The position numbers were made by a program, and so were the translations under genes. The notes below the pieces were generated by a model, which was given only the letters and a program-made list of their open reading frames with translations, was not told the DNA's origin and did not search any database. From a bacterium (GTDB lineage Bacteria; Verrucomicrobiota; Kiritimatiellia; UBA8416; CAMZLY01), in the NCBI GenBank assembly GCA_030632465.1, contig DAOVUR010000146.1, positions 1 to 5,260 on the forward strand: a stretch of 5,260 nucleotides of DNA, given 5' to 3'. Positions 1 through 4,686 of the stretch are shown here, in pieces; positions within the stretch are counted from its first letter, which is position 1, and each line of letters starts with the position of its first letter.

Positions 1-2
1 GC

Positions 3-191
3 GAACATATGGAATCAGCAGATAATATTATTGTCTCGAAGGATAGGTTGACTGTGTTGATCGGTGTAAGTGATTTGGTAGTGGTACAATCAAAGCACGC
101 TACGTTAATCTGCCCGAAAGATAAAGTCGAAGATATCAAAGCTATGGTGAAGCAGTTGCACGAACGTGGTATTTACGAAGAATTACTGTAA
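3..191 (+). CDS. manC: Mannose-1-phosphate guanylyltransferase, C-terminal fragment (5' end outside window)
   Basis: Only the last 62 codons are visible; the frame is open to the left edge, so the ATG at position 9 is internal and not a start. The visible part has the C-terminal beta-helix-like tail of nucleotidyltransferases that make GDP-mannose from mannose-1-phosphate and GTP: an N-x-(I/V)-V-S segment, then RLTVLIGVSDLVVVQS, a cysteine-containing ATLICPKDK stretch, and the closing EDIKAMVKQL helix ending in ELL. In this family the tail follows the catalytic Rossmann-like domain, which would lie upstream. GDP-mannose feeds polysaccharide, lipopolysaccharide or glycan synthesis in the cytoplasm. 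The stop codon TAA (189-191) is part of the first palindromic repeat. Related sugar-1-phosphate nucleotidyltransferases are an alternative because the catalytic motifs are not in view; the ICPKDK/DVK-type ending favours the mannose enzyme. Confidence 0.75.
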   Translation, partial: EHMESADNIIVSKDRLTVLIGVSDLVVVQSKHATLICPKDKVEDIKAMVKQLHERGIYEELL

Positions 192-211
192 ATCCGCGCT
201 CCGACGCTGAT
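188..211 (+). repeat. Palindromic repeat A, copy 1, overlapping the stop codon of the upstream gene
   Basis: The copy begins GTAAATC (188-194) and continues into the core GCGCTCCGACGCTGA (196-210), shared exactly with two other copies. It can fold as ATC-c-GCG / CGC-t-GAT (192-198 with 205-211) around a 6-nt loop CTCCGA, with one C/T mismatch. The TAA of the upstream gene lies inside its 5' head. A GTAR tetranucleotide next to a small hairpin resembles the layout of REP elements recognised by RAYT proteins. Confidence 0.85.
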
Positions 212-215
212 TCAA

Positions 216-240
216 GTAGATCGGCGCTCCGACGCTGATC
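216..240 (+). repeat. Palindromic repeat A, copy 2, with GTAG head
   Basis: The head is GTAG (216-219), followed by the same 15-nt core at 224-238. The stem is GATCGGCG / CGCTGATC (219-226 with 233-240) around loop CTCCGA, with a single G/T pair that would be a G-U wobble in RNA. It starts 28 bp after copy 1. GTAG flush against a hairpin is the hallmark of classical REP sequences bound by RAYT proteins in enterobacteria, so this is the copy closest to that pattern. It is also the start of the left 88-bp direct repeat. Confidence 0.85.
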
Positions 241-242
241 AG

Positions 243-303
243 AACAGCTTTGGAAAGCTGTTTCACTAAAAGATTAGAACAGCTACGGAGAGCTGTTTTA
301 CTG
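243..303 (+). repeat. Palindromic repeat B, left array (two copies, 35-bp pitch)
   Basis: Copy B1 (243-262) reads AACAGCTTTGGAAAGCTGTT, a near-perfect inverted repeat. Copy B2 (278-297) reads AACAGCTACGGAGAGCTGTT, with a 7-bp stem AACAGCT/AGCTGTT and loop ACGGAG. The starts are exactly 35 bp apart, joined by a 15-nt linker ending in GATTAG, and each hairpin is followed by a (T)TTACTG-like sequence (altered to TCACTA after B1). The array ends 24 bp before the transposase start codon and includes most of the gap between the upstream gene and the transposase. Confidence 0.9.
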
Positions 304-314
304 GGAAACAGGAC

Positions 315-319
315 AAAGG
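315..319 (+). promoter_or_regulatory. Probable ribosome binding site for the transposase gene
   Basis: AAAGG lies 8 nt before ATG at 328. It supports the start at 328 over the in-frame TTG at 250, which falls inside the B1 palindrome and would give an N-terminus encoded by repeat sequence. Confidence 0.5.
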
Positions 320-327
320 CAAGTATT

Positions 328-933
328 ATGGTTGAAACGTTAAGTTATAGAAGCCGGAATCTACCGCATTGGATTGTGGCGGACAAATCGTTTTTTGTTA
401 CGGTTCGTCAAAAAGGTACGTTATCGCCTGATATGATGAAATGTTTACGTGATGAACGTGAAAATGCACAGGTAAATAATTTGAGTCATGAAGACATCGA
501 GAAAATGAATCGACAGCATTTCAACCATATTGAGTCAATATTAGACTCATACGATCCGAATTCTGCAGCACTTCTCAGGCCGGGGGTCCCCGAAGTTATT
601 CTTGAGTCAATCCGCTGGCTGGAAACTAAGCGCGAATGGAAAATTTATGCAGCTGTAATCATGCCTAGTCATATTCATATGTTGATACGTAATAAGGGAG
701 GACACAGCGACTCACTGAATGAAGATATCGGCAAGGTAAAAAGGTTTTCTGCAACGCGTATTAATAGTCTTCTTGAAATGCGAGGTAACTTTTGGCAGAG
801 TGAAAATTTTGATCATTGGTGCCGTTCTCCTGAGAGCTTTGATAAACATTACGCTTATATTATAAATAATCCTGTGAAAGCTGGATTAGTTAAAAATGCC
901 GATGATTGGCCATGGCAGATTAACGGAAAGTAA
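328..933 (+). CDS. REP-associated tyrosine transposase (RAYT), Y1/IS200-like HUH nuclease
   Basis: A 201-residue protein of the transposase IS200-like (Y1) fold. It opens with RNLPHW (10-15) and a beta strand FFVTVRQ (22-28), as RAYTs do. The HUH metal-binding motif is H115-I116-H117 in IMPSHIHML. Downstream come FWQSENFDHW (155-164) and HYAYIINNPVKAGLV (174-188). The tyrosine nucleophile is probably Y175 or Y177 just before NPVKAGL, with Y177 at the usual YI-x-x-NPV position. The end, DDWPW, is also family-typical. Such proteins cut single-stranded DNA at small hairpins next to a GT(A/G)G-type tetranucleotide; they are usually single-copy and associated with REP palindromes rather than mobile as insertion sequences. 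Both flanks here are packed with palindromes, which fits. The start at 328 is chosen because longer readings begin in repeat DNA; its TAA stop lies in A copy 3. The gene looks intact, with no frameshift. Its insertion separates the nucleotidyltransferase gene from ruvX. Confidence 0.92.
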   Translation: MVETLSYRSRNLPHWIVADKSFFVTVRQKGTLSPDMMKCLRDERENAQVNNLSHEDIEKMNRQHFNHIESILDSYDPNSAALLRPGVPEVILESIRWLETKREWKIYAAVIMPSHIHMLIRNKGGHSDSLNEDIGKVKRFSATRINSLLEMRGNFWQSENFDHWCRSPESFDKHYAYIINNPVKAGLVKNADDWPWQINGK

Positions 934-952
934 ATCAGCGCTCCGACGCTGA
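930..952 (+). repeat. Palindromic repeat A, copy 3, overlapping the transposase stop codon
   Basis: Begins GTAAATC (930-936), with the 15-nt core at 938-952. The stem TCAGCG (935-940) pairs perfectly with CGCTGA (947-952) around loop CTCCGA. The TAA stop of the transposase (931-933) is inside the head, matching the way copy 1 supplies the stop of the upstream gene: 22 of 23 bases are identical between the two copies. It is followed after 4 nt by a B palindrome, as copy 2 is. Confidence 0.87.
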
Positions 953-1017
953 ACAGGACAGCTTTGGAAAGCTGTTTTACTGGAGGAATAGAACAGCTAC
1001 GGAGAGCTGTTTTACTG
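930..1017 (+). repeat. Right arm of the 88-bp direct repeat flanking the transposase gene
   Basis: Gap-free match to 216-303 at about 79 of 88 positions. It contains A copy 3, a 4-nt gap and B3-B4. The two arms define a 714-bp unit that carries the transposase coding region. Recombination between the arms would remove the gene and leave a single A-B-B block. Confidence 0.85.
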
Positions 1018-1087
1018 AAAGATTAGAACAGCTACGGAGAGCTGTTTTACTGGAGGAATAGAACAGCTTTGGAAAGCTGTTTTACTG
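957..1087 (+). repeat. Palindromic repeat B, right array (four copies at exact 35-bp pitch)
   Basis: Copies lie at 957-976 (B3, first base G instead of A), 992-1011 (B4), 1027-1046 (B5) and 1062-1081 (B6). The starts are exactly 35 bp apart. B3 and B6 have the TTTGGAAA centre; B4 and B5 have the ACGGAG loop. Each hairpin is followed by TTACTG. The 15-nt linkers alternate between a GGAGGAA type (after B3 and B5) and a GAAAGAT type (after B4). The array, with A copy 3, accounts for nearly the whole 166-bp gap between the transposase and ruvX, leaving little room for a conventional promoter. Confidence 0.92.
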
Positions 1088-1094
1088 AAAAGGA
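1088..1094 (+). promoter_or_regulatory. Ribosome binding site of ruvX, adjoining the last B hairpin
   Basis: AAAAGGA, 5 nt before the ATG at 1100. It begins 7 nt after the end of hairpin B6 and stands where the repeat linker would start, so the repeat unit may contribute directly to ruvX translation initiation. Confidence 0.6.
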
Positions 1095-1099
1095 ACATT

Positions 1100-1513
1100 A
1101 TGCAACGAATAATAGGTGTAGATTATGGAGAACGGCGCATGGGGCTGGCTATTAGCGATCCTCTTGGTATGTTTGCAACTCCATTACGAACAGTGCATGT
1201 GAAATCACCTAAGCAGTCATGCGAGGAGTTGATTAAGGCTATTGCTGAAGTTGATGCTGGGTTAATAGTGATCGGGATGCCTTATAATATGAATGGCTCA
1301 AAAGGTGAGATGGCGGAGAAAGTTGATAAATTTATCGAGAGGGTTCAGTTGGTGACTGACTTGCCGATCAAGACTGTTGATGAGCGTCTAAGTTCTATGC
1401 TTGTTGAAAAAGTTTTGATTGAGGCTGATATGCGGCGTGACAAACGTAAGAATGTTATTGATAAGTTAGCGGCACAAGTTATTTTGCAATCGTATATGGA
1501 TAGTCAGCTGTGA
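1100..1513 (+). CDS. ruvX: Putative pre-16S rRNA nuclease / Holliday junction resolvase RuvX (YqgF)
   Basis: A 137-residue protein, essentially the usual size (the E. coli member is 138). It is an RNase H-fold nuclease. The first acidic residue is D8 in IGVDYGERRMGLAISD; the second block is VIGMPYNMNG (57-66, with M60 where GLP is usual); the third is VDERLSS (93-99); the last is DKLAAQVILQSYMD (121-134) with a terminal acidic residue. The positively charged RRDKRK run (112-117) is typical of the family. YqgF proteins process the 5' end of 16S rRNA precursors and have been proposed to resolve Holliday junctions; the sequence does not decide between these roles. The start has a good ribosome binding site. 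Its TGA overlaps the GTG of truA by four bases (GTGA, 1510-1513), so the two are likely translationally coupled. Confidence 0.95.
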   Translation: MQRIIGVDYGERRMGLAISDPLGMFATPLRTVHVKSPKQSCEELIKAIAEVDAGLIVIGMPYNMNGSKGEMAEKVDKFIERVQLVTDLPIKTVDERLSSMLVEKVLIEADMRRDKRKNVIDKLAAQVILQSYMDSQL

Positions 1514-2247
1514 AAAGATATTCTATTGATATATCGTATGATGGTACTGTTTATGCTGGCTGGCAGGTTCAACCAACTGATCTGTCTGTGCAGGAAGTGA
1601 TCGAGAAGGTGTTGCTTAAACTTACAAGTGAGACTATTAAGATTCATGGTAGCGGTCGCACTGATCAGGGGGTGCATGCGAAAAGACAGGTTGCACATTT
1701 TGATCTAGAGAAAGAGTGGGTGCCGCGACGGTTGTATGCTGCTATCAATGCTCTGTTGCCGCCTGACATACGTGTTCTGAAGGTACGGAACGTTAGGAGT
1801 AATTTTCATGCACGTAGCACGGCTAAGTCAAAGGAATATCGCTATTTTATCTGGAACGCCCAGAGCATATCACCATTCGACAGACTATATAAGACTGAGA
1901 TTAGTCGTAAGTTAGATATCAAGCGAATGCGTGCCGCCGCTAAATTGCTAGAAGGCAAACATGATTTTGCGGCATTTACAGCGAGCTCCAAGACAACAAT
2001 TAAAAGTACTGTGCGCACTATATTTTCGTTGGAAGTGAAAGCTAAAGGTAACAATATTATTATTATAGCCAAGGGTAGCGGCTTTCTCTATAAGATGGTT
2101 AGAAGCCTTGTAGGCTGGCTAATTGAAGTAGGGGACGGTTCTGCTGATCCCGAGGATACAACAGAAGTACTTGCATCATGTAAACGAACATCGCGAGTGC
2201 CAACAGCTAAAGCAAAAGGATTATTCTTATGGAAAGTGAATTACTAA
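1510..2247 (+). CDS. truA: tRNA pseudouridine(38-40) synthase TruA
   Basis: A 245-residue enzyme that converts uridines 38, 39 and 40 of the tRNA anticodon arm to pseudouridine. The N-terminal strand YSIDISYDGTVYAGWQVQP (4-22) is family-defining. The catalytic aspartate is D52 in GSGRTDQGVHA (47-57). Other signatures are NFHARSTAKSKEYRY (98-112), EGKHDFAAFTA (148-158) and GFLYKMVRSLVGWLIEVG (191-208). All expected blocks are present, so it looks functional. The start is GTG, overlapping the ruvX stop; starting here gives the normal TruA N-terminus a few residues before the first strand. No strong ribosome binding site precedes it, which fits coupling to ruvX. Its 3' end overlaps cls by 19 bp. 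Confidence 0.97.
   Translation: MKRYSIDISYDGTVYAGWQVQPTDLSVQEVIEKVLLKLTSETIKIHGSGRTDQGVHAKRQVAHFDLEKEWVPRRLYAAINALLPPDIRVLKVRNVRSNFHARSTAKSKEYRYFIWNAQSISPFDRLYKTEISRKLDIKRMRAAAKLLEGKHDFAAFTASSKTTIKSTVRTIFSLEVKAKGNNIIIIAKGSGFLYKMVRSLVGWLIEVGDGSADPEDTTEVLASCKRTSRVPTAKAKGLFLWKVNY
2215..2220 (+). promoter_or_regulatory. Ribosome binding site of cls, inside the truA 3' end
   Basis: AAAGGA, 8 nt before the ATG at 2229 and within the last codons of truA. It supports the overlapping start. Confidence 0.6.
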
Positions 2248-3686
2248 CTTCTATTGACTGGAGCTTCGTGCTTTTTGTCGCACACTATATATCTGAATGG
2301 ATTATACGAATTGTGATGTTATTGGTTGTTCCACAGCGGCGGCGGCCTACATCAGCATTAGCTTGGTTGATGGTTATATTTTTACAGCCGTGGATAGGAC
2401 TTATCATTTATCTGCTTTTTGGTGCTCAACGAGTAAACGAGAAACGACGTATCAAGCTTGATGAACTGCATGAATTTCTCTATGACGGTGAAAGGAAACT
2501 AAAGGATGGCTCAGATATCACTACTCCTAACTTGGGAGAGAAGGGGCAGAAAATATCTGAATTTGTTCAAACCTTGGGGTCAATGCCGCCCGTGGGTGGT
2601 AATACATCGCAACTGTTGCCGGATGCTCAGGAGTTTTATGATCTTTTGGTGGAAGATATCAATAATGCCAAAACGACTGTACACATGCTTTTTTATATTT
2701 TTAACGATGATGTCGTTGGGCAGCGTATAGCTGACGCCTTGGCTGAAGCAGTAAAGCGCGGTGTGACTTGTCGTGTTTTGGTGGATAGCATGGGTTCTAA
2801 GGAGATGCTGAAGAAGCTTGCTCCTGAAATGCGTAAAAATGGTGTTCAGGTTCGTGATGCACTGCCAGTGAAGTCGAAAAGCCGTTTTGTTGGTCGTGTT
2901 GATATGCGTAACCACAGGAAGATCATTGTTATTGATGGTGTATTGGGATATACGGGATCGCAAAACATAACTGATCCTAGTTATGGGCATGTTGACTTAG
3001 TATGGCATGATGTAATGATGCGTTTGACGGGTGTTATTATGCTGGAGCTACAGTTTCTCTTTATTAGCGACTGGTATATGGAAACTGATGAGAATCTACG
3101 CGAAGATGCAATATTTTCGGTGTCTAAGGAAACAGGTTCTGCAGATCTACAAATTCTTCCTAGTGGCCCCATTTATGATCAGGAGAATTACCAAAGCCTA
3201 GTGGTTAGTATGTTTTACTATGCTCATACACGCGTTATAATAACTACTCCCTATCTTGTTCCTGACGAAGTCTTTATGCAGGCAGTTCAGTCGGCCTGCA
3301 CTCGTGGCGTGGAAGTTATAATTATCTGTCCGAAAAAGACTGATCAGGCGATGCCTACGCTTGCGGCCCGTAGTTATTACGAAATGTTGTTGGGGTATGG
3401 TGTGAAAATATATCTGCATACGGACGGTTTATTGCATGCGAAAACGATGACCATTGATGGGGAGTATGGACTCTTTGGCTCTAGTAATTTTGATATCAGG
3501 TCTTTTGCCATCAACTTTGAGGTTAATATGGTCATTTATGATAATAAAACTAATAGTGACTTAGTTGCACTACAGGAACGATATCTTGGTGAGGCAACTG
3601 AGCTTACTGCCGAAGAGTGGAGTCAACGTAGCAATCACGTTAAACTATTCCAGAGTCTTGCCCGTTTGGTTAGCCCAATGTTGTAG
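2229..3686 (+). CDS. cls: Cardiolipin synthase (phospholipase D superfamily, ClsA-like)
   Basis: A 485-residue membrane protein, close to E. coli ClsA in size. Two N-terminal hydrophobic segments (about 11-34 and 43-65) are joined by a basic loop QRRRP; the second contains the family-typical ALAWLMVIFLQPWIGLIIYLLFG. Two catalytic HKD motifs follow: H229-x-K231-x4-D236 leading to GSQN (243-246), and H403-x-K405-x4-D410 leading to GSSN (417-420). Both are complete, so activity is expected. The enzyme makes cardiolipin in the inner membrane by joining two phosphatidylglycerol molecules, or phosphatidylglycerol with another phospholipid. It starts inside truA (19-bp overlap), so it is likely cotranscribed with ruvX and truA, although the functions are unrelated. 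It converges on the minus-strand transporter with a 13-bp gap. A different PLD-family phosphatidyltransferase is possible but less likely given the paired membrane segments. Confidence 0.95.
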   Translation: MESELLTSIDWSFVLFVAHYISEWIIRIVMLLVVPQRRRPTSALAWLMVIFLQPWIGLIIYLLFGAQRVNEKRRIKLDELHEFLYDGERKLKDGSDITTPNLGEKGQKISEFVQTLGSMPPVGGNTSQLLPDAQEFYDLLVEDINNAKTTVHMLFYIFNDDVVGQRIADALAEAVKRGVTCRVLVDSMGSKEMLKKLAPEMRKNGVQVRDALPVKSKSRFVGRVDMRNHRKIIVIDGVLGYTGSQNITDPSYGHVDLVWHDVMMRLTGVIMLELQFLFISDWYMETDENLREDAIFSVSKETGSADLQILPSGPIYDQENYQSLVVSMFYYAHTRVIITTPYLVPDEVFMQAVQSACTRGVEVIIICPKKTDQAMPTLAARSYYEMLLGYGVKIYLHTDGLLHAKTMTIDGEYGLFGSSNFDIRSFAINFEVNMVIYDNKTNSDLVALQERYLGEATELTAEEWSQRSNHVKLFQSLARLVSPML

Positions 3687-3699
3687 GGTATTGGCCGCG

Positions 3700-4686
3700 T
3701 TATTTTTTCTTTAAGAGTATAAAGAGAAAGATGGGGGCGCCAAGTACGGCTGTTATGATTCCTACGGGCAGTTCTGTTGGAGCTAAGATTGTACGAGCTA
3801 CGCCATCACAGACTGCCAATGTTGCGCCACCTAGTAGAAATGAAGCTGGTAATACTAGTCGGTGATCGGCACCACTTAGGCGTCGCACTACGTGTGGAAT
3901 AATCATGCCGATGAATCCGATGGGACCAGTTATTGCCACTGCGGCAGCGGTTGTGATGCCGGCGCCTACAAAGGTTATAAGTTGAGTACGTTGAACATCA
4001 ACACCATGACCCATTGCCATATCTTCGCCTAGCGCCATGTGGTTGTAGTTGCGTGAACAGCTCATCAACAACCATAGTCCTGGAACTGAGAGGATAATTA
4101 ACGATAGTAATTCGCGATACCCAATCACATCAACGCCACCAATCATCCAGCGATGAATGGAAAGGAATTCGTAAGGTGAAACGAAGTAGGTGATGAGCAT
4201 AATGATTCCACCGAATAGAATACTTAATGTTATGCCGCACAGTAATAATACGTGCGTGGCTATTCCGCCTTGTTTGCGTGAGAAGCTATAAACTAACGCT
4301 ATAACTAATGCGGCGCCTATTAATGCAAATAGCTGTGTTGTGTTAAGAGGGAGAAAGGCAATGGTAAAGGCTGGTAACATACTAGCTAGAAACGCACCTA
4401 ATGATGCACCGCCAGCTACACCTAATGTCCATGGCTCTGCAAGCGGATTACGAAACAGGATCTGTAGTGATGCGCCTGCCATAGCAAGAGCGCCGCCGAC
4501 AATGAGTCCTACTGCTACACGAGGTATACGCTGCATAAAGAATATTAGTACGCTGATGTTCTCTCGGTCTTGTAGGTTACCGAATACATCGGAAAAAGAT
4601 ATTGATTCGGAGCCGATCCATGGTAGTGCAATTGCTGCTATGGCAAAAATAGCAATATATCCCCATATATTAATCTTATGTTTCAT
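3700..4686 (-). CDS. FecCD/BtuC-family ABC transporter permease (iron-siderophore, heme or cobalamin import)
   Basis: A 328-residue polytopic inner-membrane protein, the normal size for the FecCD family (about ten membrane helices). Recognisable blocks are RIPRVAVGLIVGGALAMAGASLQILFRNPLAEPWTLGVAGGASLGA (53-98, including the family's RNPLA-P-LG-GAS signature), the cytoplasmic coupling region GEDMAMGHGVDVQRTQ (220-235), ITGPIGFIGMIIPHVVRRLSGADHR (252-276), and the C-terminal PTELPVGIITAVLGAPIFLFILL (303-325). The gene starts 11 bp inside the end of the ATPase gene, so the two form an operon and probably one transporter with a substrate-binding protein not seen here. Residue content does not fix the substrate: ferric siderophore, heme and vitamin B12 systems all look like this. 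Confidence 0.95.
   Translation of the reverse strand: MKHKINIWGYIAIFAIAAIALPWIGSESISFSDVFGNLQDRENISVLIFFMQRIPRVAVGLIVGGALAMAGASLQILFRNPLAEPWTLGVAGGASLGAFLASMLPAFTIAFLPLNTTQLFALIGAALVIALVYSFSRKQGGIATHVLLLCGITLSILFGGIIMLITYFVSPYEFLSIHRWMIGGVDVIGYRELLSLIILSVPGLWLLMSCSRNYNHMALGEDMAMGHGVDVQRTQLITFVGAGITTAAAVAITGPIGFIGMIIPHVVRRLSGADHRLVLPASFLLGGATLAVCDGVARTILAPTELPVGIITAVLGAPIFLFILLKKK

Larger units (their letters stand above)
216..303 (+). repeat. Left arm of an 88-bp direct repeat flanking the transposase gene
   Basis: Positions 216-303 align without gaps to 930-1017 (offset 714 bp), with about 9 differences counted by eye: three in the A palindrome and its 4-nt spacer, six in the B1-B2 segment, mostly in the linker. 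The arm comprises one A palindrome, a 4-nt gap and two B palindromes. Collinearity over the whole arm suggests duplication of a composite block rather than independent landing of single repeats. Confidence 0.85.

Noticed and set aside
9..11. ATG at the left edge as the start of a small 60-residue protein
   Set aside because: The frame is open to the left edge and the residues match the tail of a much larger nucleotidyltransferase.
328..933. Complete IS200/IS605 insertion sequence
   Set aside because: The protein has the RAYT-type N-terminus and the NPVKAGL...DWPW ending rather than a typical IS200 TnpA, and no separate TnpB or clear left and right ends with target sites are visible; the flanking palindromes fit REP elements better.
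188..1087. CRISPR array
   Set aside because: The 35-bp periodicity is tempting, but the linkers between palindromes are only 15 nt and nearly identical to one another, so they are not unique spacers. No cas genes are visible, and the neighbour is a RAYT.
2580..2990. Minus-strand reading frames inside cls (also 2981-3172 and 3198-3419)
   Set aside because: They lie opposite a full-length gene with intact HKD motifs and show no recognisable domain; they are antisense shadows.
3675..3710. Shared terminator between cls and the permease gene
   Set aside because: CCAAT (3675-3679) could pair with ATTGG (3690-3694) and a T run follows at 3703-3708, but the stem is only 5 bp, the loop is 10 nt and the T run is not adjacent; too weak to call.
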